Shown: positions 1 to 8,708 of the stretch, piece by piece
Layout of the letters: the number at the start of each line of letters is the position of its first letter
Position numbering within the stretch: position 1 is the stretch's first letter
NCBI GenBank assembly: GCA_947165615.1
Contig: CAMVBD010000003.1
Location: forward strand, 1-13,676
Length of the DNA: 13,676 bases
Reading direction: 5' to 3'
Source of the DNA: an uncultured Clostridia bacterium
Lineage (GTDB): Bacteria > Bacillota > Clostridia > Oscillospirales > Acutalibacteraceae
Notes under the pieces: model-generated
Told to the model about the DNA's origin: nothing
Database searches by the model: none
The model's input: the letters and a program-made list of their open reading frames with translations, nothing else
Program-made: the position numbers and the translations under genes

Positions 1-1907
1 ACGCGGTAGGCGCTGCTCGTCCAGCTGAAGCGCGTGTCGTCGTCCGGCAGGCGCAGCATGGCGGAGACCTTTTCATCCGGATCGAGCGGCAGGAGGTTCA
101 CAAGGTTCATGCCTCTGCCGGTGCGGGAGGACTCGGGGATCTCGTAGCCCTTTAAGCGGTAAGCCTTGCCCTTTGTGGTAAAGAACATGATGAAGGAGTG
201 GGTGTTGGACGTAAACATGGTGTCCACCACGTCCTCCTCCCGCGTCGTAAGACCCAGTTTTCCGCGGCCGCCCTTTTTCTGGACGGAATATTCCTCGACC
301 GGAACGCGCTTGATGTAGCCCATGACGGTCTTTGTAAACACGGACTGGACGTTCGGGATCAGATCCTCAATGTCCACCTCGCCCGAGACGTTGACGATCT
401 CGGTCCGTCTTTCGTCGCCGATCTCCGCCTTGGTCTGCAGGGCCTCCTCCTTGACAAGCGCCAGAATGTTGGCGTGGGAGGACAGGACGTTCAGGTACTC
501 CTCGATCTTCATGCGAAGCGCGCCGAGTTCGTCCTCGAGCTTTTCCTTTTCGAGGCCGGTCAGCTGTCCGAGACGCATCTGGACGATGTGGTTTGCCTGC
601 ACCTCGTCAAAGCCGAAGCGGTTCATCAGGTTTTCCTTGCCCTCGGGAATGCTCTTGGAGGCCCGTAAAATGGCGATGACTTCGTCAATGAAGTCCAGGG
701 CGCGAAGAAGTCCCTCGAGGATATGGGCGCGGTCCTGCGCCTTTTTGAGGTCGAATTCGGTGCGTCTGCGTACGATCTCGCACTGGTGGTCGATGTAGTG
801 CTGCAGCACCTGTTTTAAGGTCAAAAGCTTCGGGACGCCGTCCACAAGCGCCAGCATGATGACGCCGAAGGAGGACTGCATTTCGGTGAAACTGAACAGT
901 TGGTTCAATACCACCTGGGCGTTGGCGTCGCGCTTGAGGTCAATGACGACGTTCATGCCGTTTAAGTTCGAGTAGTCGGAGACGTTTGTGATGCCCTCGA
1001 TTTTTTTCTCTTTATGCAGGTCGGCGATGCGCTCGATGAGTTTGGATTTATTGACCTGATACGGCAGTTCCGTTACGACGATCTGGCTGCGGCCGTTTTT
1101 TTCAACAATTTCGGTGCGTGCCCGGACGATGATCTTGCCGCGCCCCGTGGCGTAGGCGGCGCGGATGCCCGCTCTGCCCATGATGATGCCCTTTGTCGGG
1201 AAGTCCGGCCCCTTGATGTGCTCCATCAGGTCGTCCAGCGTGCAGTCGGGGTCGTCGATGAGGCGGCACATGCCGTCGATGACCTCGCTCATGTTGTGGG
1301 GCGGAATATTCGTGGCCATGCCGACCGCGATGCCCATGGTGCCGTTGACCAGCAGGTTCGGAAAGCGCGACGGCAGGACCGTGGGCTCCTTCAGGCGGTC
1401 GTCGTAGTTCGGGATAAAATCGACGGTCTCCTTGTCGATATCGGTCAGCATGCGCAGCGTGAGCTTCGACATACGGGATTCCGTATACCGGTAGGCGGCC
1501 GGCGGGTCGCCGTCCACAGAGCCGAAGTTGCCGTGGCCGTCAACAAGCGGATAGCGCATCGAAAAGTCCTGCGCCAGACGCACCATGGCGTCGTACACGG
1601 AGGCGTCGCCGTGGGGATGGTAGCGGCCCAGCACCGCGCCGACGGTGTCCGCGCATTTGCGGTATTCCTTGTTGGGTTCGAGTCCGTTCTCGAACATGGT
1701 ATAAAGGATCCTTCTGTGTACGGGCTTCAGGCCGTCGCGCACGTCGGGAAGGGCGCGGTCCGTAATGACGGACATGGAGTAACTGAGGAAGGACTGACGC
1801 ATTTCGTTCGTCAGGTCTACGTCGATGACCGTGCCGATATTATCGTCCGGAATCGTCGGGATCCCGTTCTCCATCTGGAAGCCCTGATTGTTGTTTTCCT
1901 GATCCAT
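1..1907 (-). CDS. gyrA: DNA gyrase subunit A, C-terminus cut by window edge
   Basis: Breakage-reunion subunit of DNA gyrase, which works with GyrB as an A2B2 complex to introduce negative supercoils. About 635 codons are present, and the rest of the C-terminal pinwheel lies beyond the left edge. Reading from the ATG at 1907, I see the Firmicutes-type N-terminus, HPHGD at residues 97-101, the catalytic tyrosine in RYT (Tyr141), and a GyrA-box QKKGGRG at 543-549 that opens the DNA-wrapping domain. The start is set by a GGAGGGG ribosome binding site just upstream. Only 17 bases separate it from gyrB, so the two are surely cotranscribed. One oddity: the residue equivalent to E. coli Ser83 is alanine (Ala102), while the Asp87 equivalent (Asp106) is kept. 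The gene has no stop inside the window. Confidence 0.97.
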   Translation of the reverse strand, partial: MDQENNNQGFQMENGIPTIPDDNIGTVIDVDLTNEMRQSFLSYSMSVITDRALPDVRDGLKPVHRRILYTMFENGLEPNKEYRKCADTVGAVLGRYHPHGDASVYDAMVRLAQDFSMRYPLVDGHGNFGSVDGDPPAAYRYTESRMSKLTLRMLTDIDKETVDFIPNYDDRLKEPTVLPSRFPNLLVNGTMGIAVGMATNIPPHNMSEVIDGMCRLIDDPDCTLDDLMEHIKGPDFPTKGIIMGRAGIRAAYATGRGKIIVRARTEIVEKNGRSQIVVTELPYQVNKSKLIERIADLHKEKKIEGITNVSDYSNLNGMNVVIDLKRDANAQVVLNQLFSFTEMQSSFGVIMLALVDGVPKLLTLKQVLQHYIDHQCEIVRRRTEFDLKKAQDRAHILEGLLRALDFIDEVIAILRASKSIPEGKENLMNRFGFDEVQANHIVQMRLGQLTGLEKEKLEDELGALRMKIEEYLNVLSSHANILALVKEEALQTKAEIGDERRTEIVNVSGEVDIEDLIPNVQSVFTKTVMGYIKRVPVEEYSVQKKGGRGKLGLTTREEDVVDTMFTSNTHSFIMFFTTKGKAYRLKGYEIPESSRTGRGMNLVNLLPLDPDEKVSAMLRLPDDDTRFSWTSSAYR

Positions 1908-1924
1908 TGTTTTCTCCCCTCCGT

Positions 1925-3985
<2,061 letters not shown>

Positions 3986-4012
3986 CTATCACACTCAGTT
4001 AAAAATAGATGA

Positions 4013-4029
4013 AAGCGTTGCAAACGCTT
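4013..4029. promoter_or_regulatory. Perfect inverted repeat in remB-gyrB spacer; operator or weak terminator
   Basis: AAGCGTT and AACGCTT form a perfect 7-bp inverted repeat around a GCA centre, in the 110-bp gap between remB and gyrB. On the minus strand the stem is followed, only after about seven bases, by a short T run, so it could be a weak terminator. The plus-strand sequence TGAAAGCGTTGCAA matches 12 of 14 positions of the classical cre consensus TGWAARCGYTWNCW, so a LacI/CcpA-type operator for gyrB-gyrA is an alternative. A gyrB promoter should lie just downstream (about 3975-4005 on the minus strand), but I see only weak -35/-10 candidates there. Confidence 0.35.
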
Positions 4030-4056
4030 AGGTATTGCCGGAATTTTTTTATTGTA

Positions 4057-4311
4057 TCAAAACGTGTCTTTCAGTCTGCCTGCCAGCGTCTGCAGAGACA
4101 CCGGCGAAAAATACAGCGTCTGGTCTTCCCCTTCCCGCTGCTCGATAACGAGCGAGCGCGGGATGTCGTCGGTCAGGAGCCTGAGCCTGCCCCGGTCTTC
4201 GGCTTTTTTCAGCGTCTCCCGCGTTTTTGCGGATACGGTCGCGGAATCGGGATCGAAAAGCCCGATGATCTCCCGTTTTTTGACGATCTCTCCGCCGATA
4301 TTCAGGTACAT
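4057..4311 (-). CDS. remB: RemB/YaaB-like DUF370 family protein
   Basis: Small protein (84 residues) of the DUF370 family. Relatives include B. subtilis RemA, a DNA-binding activator of matrix genes, and RemB (YaaB), which sits between recF and gyrB exactly as here. Family hallmarks visible are the start MYLNIGGEIVKKREIIGLFD, the central 'DDIPRSLVIEQ' segment, and the end 'LYFSPVSLQTLAGRL', which parallels the YYSPLSSSTL ending of YaaB. The ATG lies inside the last codons of recF (10-base overlap), with AAGGA upstream, indicating translational coupling. The role as a regulator is inferred from family and synteny. The precise target in this organism cannot be read from the sequence. Confidence 0.88.
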   Translation of the reverse strand: MYLNIGGEIVKKREIIGLFDPDSATVSAKTRETLKKAEDRGRLRLLTDDIPRSLVIEQREGEDQTLYFSPVSLQTLAGRLKDTF

Positions 4312-5378
4312 GGCAGGATCCTTCCGTTTTTGATCTCGGTTTTTGTGCCGCCGGAAAGCCGTCCGACGGTGTCGGGATCACAGCAGGTGATAAAGACCTG
4401 CCGTCCTTCGATATGATTCAGTATAAAGTCCTGCCGCACGGCGTCCAGTTCGCTCATGACGTCGTCCAGCAGCACGACGGGCATTTCTCCGGTTTCATCC
4501 AGCAGGACTTCGCTTTCGCCGAATTTTAGCGCCAAAGCCGCGCTTCTCTGCTGGCCTTGCGAGCCGTACACTCTTGCGGACCTGCCGTTGATGACGATTT
4601 CAAGATCGTCCCTGTGCGGTCCGCCGGTCGTCGTTTTAGACAAAAGATCCTCGCGCCGGTTTTGCCGGAGCAGATCCTTGAATCCGCCGGAGTCCCGGCT
4701 TTTTGACAGGTAACAAAAGCCGATCTCTTCCCGTCCGCCGGACAGACCCGCATAGATCTCTTCGACCTTCGGCGTCAGGTTTTCAAGGTATTTTTTGCGC
4801 TCCTCGGTCACTTTGTCCCCGACGACGGCAAGCCGCTCGTCCAAAACGTCCAGCATATCGAGCAGGGACGATTCGAACTGCGCGTCCTTGAGCAGCGCGT
4901 TTCTTTGCCGGAGCAATCTTGAAAATTCCGTCACGACGGCGGCGTAAGCGGGCTTTAGCTGACAAACGGAGGCGTCTAAAAACCGTCTTCTCTCCTCCGG
5001 TCCGCTTTTGACGATCGACAAAAAGGATGGGGCGAACACCACGGCGGAAAATTTTCCGAGGAATCCCGTTGCGCCGGACAGCTTGACGCCGTTGAGGACG
5101 GCGGTCTTTTTTTCCGCGACGGTCAACTGCGCTTTGTTTTCCCGGACGTTGTTCTGATACGCGGCTTTCAGTCGCGCAAAAGGCTTTTCAAACCCGATCA
5201 GCTCCTGATCCTTTGCGCCCCTGAAGCTTTTCATGCCGCTGAAAAGCCAGATCGCCTCCAACAGGTTGGTCTTTCCCTGCGCGTTTTCACCGAAAATGAC
5301 GTTGACGCCGGGCCCGGGATAATATACGCCTTCTTCTAAATTCCGGAAGTCCTTGAAGCGCAGTTCACTCAACGTCAT
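4302..5378 (-). CDS. recF: DNA replication and repair protein RecF
   Basis: SMC-like ABC ATPase that binds gapped DNA and helps load RecA through RecOR. At 358 residues it is of normal length. The Walker A motif GENAQGKT is at residues 30-37, followed by NLLEAIW. The ABC signature appears as GSQGQQRS in the C-terminal third, and Walker B as PVVLLDDVMSELD about 30 residues later. The start MTLSELRFKDFRN aligns without gaps to the usual MYIEELxLxxFRN N-terminus. This supports the ATG even though its Shine-Dalgarno is weak. It overlaps yaaA by 14 bases upstream and remB by 10 bases downstream, so translation is probably coupled through this part of the operon. Confidence 0.97.
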   Translation of the reverse strand: MTLSELRFKDFRNLEEGVYYPGPGVNVIFGENAQGKTNLLEAIWLFSGMKSFRGAKDQELIGFEKPFARLKAAYQNNVRENKAQLTVAEKKTAVLNGVKLSGATGFLGKFSAVVFAPSFLSIVKSGPEERRRFLDASVCQLKPAYAAVVTEFSRLLRQRNALLKDAQFESSLLDMLDVLDERLAVVGDKVTEERKKYLENLTPKVEEIYAGLSGGREEIGFCYLSKSRDSGGFKDLLRQNRREDLLSKTTTGGPHRDDLEIVINGRSARVYGSQGQQRSAALALKFGESEVLLDETGEMPVVLLDDVMSELDAVRQDFILNHIEGRQVFITCCDPDTVGRLSGGTKTEIKNGRILPCT

Positions 5379-5625
5379 CTTCTTTGGTCAGCGTAAAACG
5401 CAGGGCTTTGAATTCAAACGTATCGCCGGGGTAGAGTTTTTTGCCGCGGGTGACGCAGGTCTCCCCGTTTACGCGTACGGCGCCTTTTTCAATGAGTTCC
5501 TTGGCGTGTCCGCCGGTCTCGGCGACGCCGGAAAACTTTAAGGCGGAATCGAGCTTGATGTATTCCGTTTTGATCGGCAGCGTCACCTCCTGCATGGTCA
5601 GGAGTTTGACTTTCAGTTTTTTCAC
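5365..5625 (-). CDS. yaaA: S4-domain RNA-binding protein YaaA
   Basis: Small S4-like RNA-binding protein (86 residues), the gene conserved between dnaN and recF in Firmicutes. The S4 core is visible from about residue 20: 'IKLDSALKFSGVAETGGHAKELIEKGAVRVNGE' followed by 'RGKKLYPGDTF'. This is the helix-turn and beta pattern of YaaA/RlbA. The start is a GTG, preceded at good distance by GGGAGGG. The internal ATG at codon 11 has no ribosome binding site and is less likely. A 35-base gap separates it from dnaN, and its stop lies inside recF. The cellular role of this family is still poorly defined; RNA or ribosome binding is inferred from the fold. Confidence 0.92.
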   Translation of the reverse strand: MKKLKVKLLTMQEVTLPIKTEYIKLDSALKFSGVAETGGHAKELIEKGAVRVNGETCVTRGKKLYPGDTFEFKALRFTLTKEDDVE

Positions 5626-5660
5626 GGCTTTTCCCTCCCTCGTTAAACGGAATGATACCG

Positions 5661-6767
5661 TCAGTTTTTCAGCATGACGGGCAGAATCAGATACAGAAAA
5701 CTGTCGCCGTCGGTCGGCAGGATGATACCGGGGGCTCTGGACCCGTTTAACTGGATGAGAACCTCGTCGCAGTCGCAGCTTCTGAGGGCCTCCAGCAAAA
5801 AGCGGTTGTTAAAGCCGATTTCGGTACGTTTGCCGTCCACGGAACAGGCGGTCTTGTCTTTATAAGATCCGCGCGAGGTCACGGCGGAGATTTTGACGAC
5901 GTCCTCATCGAAAATAAACTTTGTCGGAGACTTGTTTTTTTCGGTGATCATGGGCGTAGTGGATTCGATACAGTCGATCAGATCCCGCGTATTGATCCGG
6001 ACCGTCGTGGACTTGGCTGTCGGAATAGCGGTGCGGTAATCGAGAAAAATACCTTCCAGAAGTCTTGAAATAATGCTGTATCCGTCGACGTCAAAAATGA
6101 TATGGCGGCGGCCCTTGAACAGTTCTACGGTCCCTTCGTCGTCGTTCATGAATTTGATGATCTCGGCAAGCGCCTTGGCGGGGACGACAAACGTCATCGG
6201 TTCGCCGTCGTACTGCAAAAACTCGTTGCGGATGGCAAGGCGGAAGCCGTCCAGCGCCACAAGCCGCAGCTGACCGGGTTCCAACTCGAACTTGATGCCT
6301 CTGTGCACGGTTTTGGAGTCGTCCATGGATACGGCGAAAATCGTCTGCTTGATCATGTCCTTCAGAATTTTCTGATTTACGACAAGTTTCGTTCCTTCCG
6401 AGATCGTCGGCAATTCCGGATAATCGTCCGCGCTCAGACCGATCATATTGTATTCCTGCTCTTCGCTGCGGATGGTGCAGATATTCTTTTCGTCGCAGTC
6501 GATGATAACGGTGTCTCCTTTGAGATAGCGAAGACTGTCGCAGAAGATTTTGGCGTTCAGAACCACGGCGCCGGGTTCTTCGACGTCCGTTTCAAAAACG
6601 GTGGTGATGCCGAGATCCAGATCGAAGCCGCTGATCTCAATGGCGGATTCGGACTGGGTTTTGATCAGAAGACCTTCCAGATGGGGGATGACGCTTCTGC
6701 CGGGAACACAGCGCTGGATGTTGAGACAAACGTCCAGGAGTTTTTGCGTGTCACAAATGAGTTTCAT
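5661..6767 (-). CDS. dnaN: DNA polymerase III beta subunit (sliding clamp)
   Basis: Processivity clamp that encircles DNA and tethers polymerase III and other clamp-binding proteins. At 368 residues it has the expected length for three repeated clamp domains. Recognisable blocks are the N-terminal MKLICDTQKLLDVCLNIQR, 'FDVDGYSIISRLLEGIFLDYR' near the middle domain boundary, and the C-terminal 'FNNRFLLEALRSCDCDEVLIQLNGSRAPGIILP', which forms part of the peptide-binding pocket. GGAGG precedes the ATG by nine bases. Unlike the close dnaA-dnaN pair of B. subtilis, it is separated from dnaA by 483 bases with hairpins and its own promoter candidates, so independent transcription is likely. Confidence 0.98.
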   Translation of the reverse strand: MKLICDTQKLLDVCLNIQRCVPGRSVIPHLEGLLIKTQSESAIEISGFDLDLGITTVFETDVEEPGAVVLNAKIFCDSLRYLKGDTVIIDCDEKNICTIRSEEQEYNMIGLSADDYPELPTISEGTKLVVNQKILKDMIKQTIFAVSMDDSKTVHRGIKFELEPGQLRLVALDGFRLAIRNEFLQYDGEPMTFVVPAKALAEIIKFMNDDEGTVELFKGRRHIIFDVDGYSIISRLLEGIFLDYRTAIPTAKSTTVRINTRDLIDCIESTTPMITEKNKSPTKFIFDEDVVKISAVTSRGSYKDKTACSVDGKRTEIGFNNRFLLEALRSCDCDEVLIQLNGSRAPGIILPTDGDSFLYLILPVMLKN

Positions 6768-6804
6768 AAGTTTTTTCCTCCGCAGCCGTAATTTGTAAAT
6801 AAGA

Positions 6805-6834
6805 ATATCAGAAGTAACAGTAGTTGTCTGTCAA
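6805..6834 (-). promoter_or_regulatory. Candidate proximal promoter of dnaN
   Basis: On the minus strand there is a consensus -35 TTGACA (6829-6834) and a weaker -10 TGATAT (6805-6810) with an 18-base spacer, giving a start site roughly 30 bases before dnaN. The -10 is imperfect, so this could be secondary to the distal site. Confidence 0.45.
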
Positions 6835-6836
6835 AA

Positions 6837-7048
6837 GTTTCTAAAAGTCGGAAATCTGTCGCAAAAACGGGAGAACCCGGGCGATTGGCAGATTTCAGTA
6901 ACATTTCTAAAAATCGGGTTTTGATAAAAGGTCGTATGCGACGTGTCAAAAATGTTTAAAACCGGATTTTTAAAGTACGAAAGATGTCTAAAAAATATAG
7001 GATAGGAAAGTGAGGAATGATTCGTGATAGAAAATCTGTTAAACGGGC
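6837..7048 (+). repeat. Degenerate iteron-like array, TNTYTAAAANNCGG motifs
   Basis: AT-rich half of the dnaA-dnaN spacer. It holds at least five related motifs, all in the same orientation on the plus strand: tttctaaaagtcgg (6838-6851), ctgtcgcaaaaacgg (6856-6870), atttctaaaaatcgg (6903-6917), tgtttaaaaccgg (6953-6965) and ctgttaaacgg (7036-7046). A sixth, weaker copy is at 6985-7001 (tgtctaaaaa, ending in TAGG). CGG-to-CGG distances are 19, 47, 48 and 81 bases. No TTATCCACA-like DnaA box is present here. Iteron or origin function is inference; the motifs also overlap the dnaN promoter sites. Confidence 0.4.
6921..6949 (-). promoter_or_regulatory. Candidate distal promoter of dnaN
   Basis: Minus-strand TTGACA (6944-6949), a 17-base spacer, and TATCAA (6921-6926) form a good sigma-A type promoter about 150 bases before dnaN. 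The spacer contains the small palindrome GTCGcataCGAC (6931-6942), which could be a regulatory site. It lies downstream of the hairpin cluster and so could restart transcription after termination of dnaA. Confidence 0.55.
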
Positions 7049-7050
7049 TT

Positions 7051-7216
7051 GTGCTTCGCACCGGGGGACCCCCGGCGAGGGTCCCCACGCGGAAAAACAG
7101 TCCACCGGACTGTTTTTCCTCCCCTCCTGCGCTTTCGCCTTCGCTATGTGCTTCGCACTGCTCCGCAGGCAAGGGGCGCTGCCCCTTGACCCTGCGAGCC
7201 TTTTGAAAAAGGCTCG
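7051..7216. repeat. GC-rich hairpin cluster in the dnaA-dnaN spacer
   Basis: Non-coding block just downstream of dnaA, made almost wholly of inverted repeats: GTGCttcGCAC twice (7051-7061 and 7148-7158); GGGGACCC/GGGTCCCC (7064-7071 with 7079-7086); a 13-bp stem (7091-7119); AAGGGGC/GCCCCTT (7171-7177 with 7181-7187); and CGAGCCTTTT/AAAAGGCTCG (7195-7216). Its GC content contrasts sharply with the AT-rich DNA on its left. The style resembles dispersed intergenic hairpin elements that I associate with Oscillospirales genomes, but that resemblance is from memory. No open frame across it looks like a gene. Confidence 0.6.
7091..7119. terminator. Perfect 13-bp stem-loop, probable bidirectional terminator after dnaA
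   Basis: GGAAAAACAGTCC and GGACTGTTTTTCC pair perfectly around a three-base loop. The 3' arm contains five T on either strand. It is the strongest terminator-like structure between dnaA and dnaN, about 130 bases after the dnaA stop. The T run lies inside the stem and is followed by CC, so it is not a textbook intrinsic terminator. Confidence 0.5.
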
Positions 7217-7250
7217 GGCGAAAACTTTATGTATGAGATGAAAACCCGTT

Positions 7251-8564
7251 TTAATTTTTGTTCTGGAATTCCCCGATGGCGCCGATGGCGATGACCTTGG
7301 CCTGCGGGTTTTTCGCCATGTTTTCCTTTGCCTGATTGATGGAATAGTTGACGTTCGAGTGCGTTTTACCGAAAAACTCACCGATTTGTTTTTGCGTCAG
7401 GTCCGTGACCTCCGAAATGACGTAGATCGTGATCTGTCTTGCGAGCGCGATGTTCGCCTGCCGTTTTTCGCTTTTGATGTCGGCGACGGTGACGCCGAAG
7501 GTCTTTGCCATGTATTCGATGATTTTTTCGACCGTCACGGACACGGGCTGGGAATCGGTCGTGATGTCTTTGACGATCTCCTCGACCTCGTCCAGCGTGA
7601 CGTCCCGGTTATACGCCGCCTTCATGGCGGCGATCTTGTTGACGGTGCCCTCGATCTGCCGGATGTTGTTTTTGACCCGTCCGGCGATCGTATCGACGAT
7701 CTCGTCCGGCAGGACGGCGCCGAGCTGTTCGCATTTTTTGACGATGATGGCCTTTCTTGTGTCCAGATCCGGCGGCTGGACGTCGACCATGAGGCCCTGC
7801 TCGATCCGGCTTCTCAGGCGGTCGGTAAAGACCTCCATTTCTCTGGGCGGCACGTCCGAGGTCAGGACGACCTGTTTGCCGTTGCGCTTTAAGGTATCGA
7901 ACGTATTGAAGAATTCGTCCTGCCGGCTTTCGCTGCGCTGGATCCACTGGATATCGTCCACGAGCAGCGCGTCCGCGTTGCGGTATTTCTGCCGGAACGC
8001 CTCCGTGTTTTTGACTTTGACAAGCTCAAAAAACTCGTTCATCAGGCTTTCGCCCGTCGCGTACAGCACGACCATGTCCGGATTGTTTTTTTTGAGTTCG
8101 TTTTCGATGGCGAACATCAGATGCGTTTTGCCGAGGCCCGATCTGCCGTAGATGAGCAGCGGATTATGGACGAGTCCCGGGTTTTTCGCGACGCCGACCG
8201 AAACGCTGTAGGCGAAGGTGTTGGACTTGCCGACCACAAAGTTTTCAAACGTAAGACCCCGGTTGCCGGAGACGGGGGCCTCCTGCTTTTCTTTGTCTTC
8301 CCGTTTTTCCGGCGGCGCGTCGCTGACAAGAATGTCGATCTCCACCGGAAAGCCCATGACTTCCTCAAACGAGGATTTGATCACGTCCGAAAATTTCGAC
8401 AGCACGATGGTCTTTTTGAATTCGGTCGAAATGACGAAGATAAACGTGTTATTTTCAAATTTTACGAGTTCAAGAGGTTCCAGCCACATGGTATACATGG
8501 TTTCTGAGACCTTTTTTTTGCATATGGAAAGGACTTCCTTCCATACGTCTGCCATTGTGTCCAT
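7251..8564 (-). CDS. dnaA: Chromosomal replication initiator protein DnaA
   Basis: Replication initiator AAA+ ATPase, 437 residues. Domain I is at about 1-80, a short charged linker at 82-100, and domain III starts at LTFENFVVGKSN (104-115). Walker A is GRSGLGKT (140-147), Walker B LLVDDIQ (200-206), the presumed arginine finger Arg253, and the sensor II arginine Arg302 in NNIRQIEG. Domain IV begins near 345, with Arg376 matching E. coli Arg399. The recognition helix is unusual: FGKTHSNVNYS stands where most bacteria have FGGRDHTTVxHA, one residue shorter and lacking the conserved Asp. The box VII region reads SRIEQGL instead of SRFxWGL. The ATG at 8564 has GGGAG eight bases upstream. The order dnaA-dnaN-yaaA-recF is retained. 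Identity is certain; altered DNA specificity is inference. Confidence 0.97.
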   Translation of the reverse strand: MDTMADVWKEVLSICKKKVSETMYTMWLEPLELVKFENNTFIFVISTEFKKTIVLSKFSDVIKSSFEEVMGFPVEIDILVSDAPPEKREDKEKQEAPVSGNRGLTFENFVVGKSNTFAYSVSVGVAKNPGLVHNPLLIYGRSGLGKTHLMFAIENELKKNNPDMVVLYATGESLMNEFFELVKVKNTEAFRQKYRNADALLVDDIQWIQRSESRQDEFFNTFDTLKRNGKQVVLTSDVPPREMEVFTDRLRSRIEQGLMVDVQPPDLDTRKAIIVKKCEQLGAVLPDEIVDTIAGRVKNNIRQIEGTVNKIAAMKAAYNRDVTLDEVEEIVKDITTDSQPVSVTVEKIIEYMAKTFGVTVADIKSEKRQANIALARQITIYVISEVTDLTQKQIGEFFGKTHSNVNYSINQAKENMAKNPQAKVIAIGAIGEFQNKN

Positions 8565-8630
8565 ATTCGATCTCCCGTATTTTCACTTGCCGATTCTGTA
8601 TATAAACAAACGCTCTGTGGTATTCGTCCT

Positions 8631-8659
8631 ATTATAGCACAGATTCTTCGGTAAATCAA
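8631..8659 (-). promoter_or_regulatory. Promoter of dnaA
   Basis: Minus-strand TTGATT (8654-8659), a 17-base spacer and TATAAT (8631-8636) preceded by TG at the extended -10 position. The predicted start site leaves a leader of about 60 bases before dnaA. The element closely resembles the typA promoter, including a shared GAAGAAT in the spacer. Confidence 0.8.
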
Positions 8660-8708
8660 TATAAAATATTATATTATTTAAAGACTATATAGGATTATAT
8701 ATATTATA
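8654..8708. other. Extreme AT-rich tract between birA and dnaA, possible unwinding element
   Basis: About 55 bases with only a handful of G or C, covering the dnaA -35 and running to the birA stop codon. Such a tract upstream of dnaA could serve as a DNA unwinding element or an UP element for the dnaA promoter. No consensus DnaA box flanks it, and no intrinsic terminator for birA is visible, so birA transcripts may run into dnaA. Confidence 0.35.

Noticed and set aside
6831..7381. Minus-strand frames of 113 and 141 codons across the dnaA-dnaN spacer
   Set aside because: They run through the hairpin cluster or into the end of dnaA, have no convincing start signals, and their sequences look like translated repeats.
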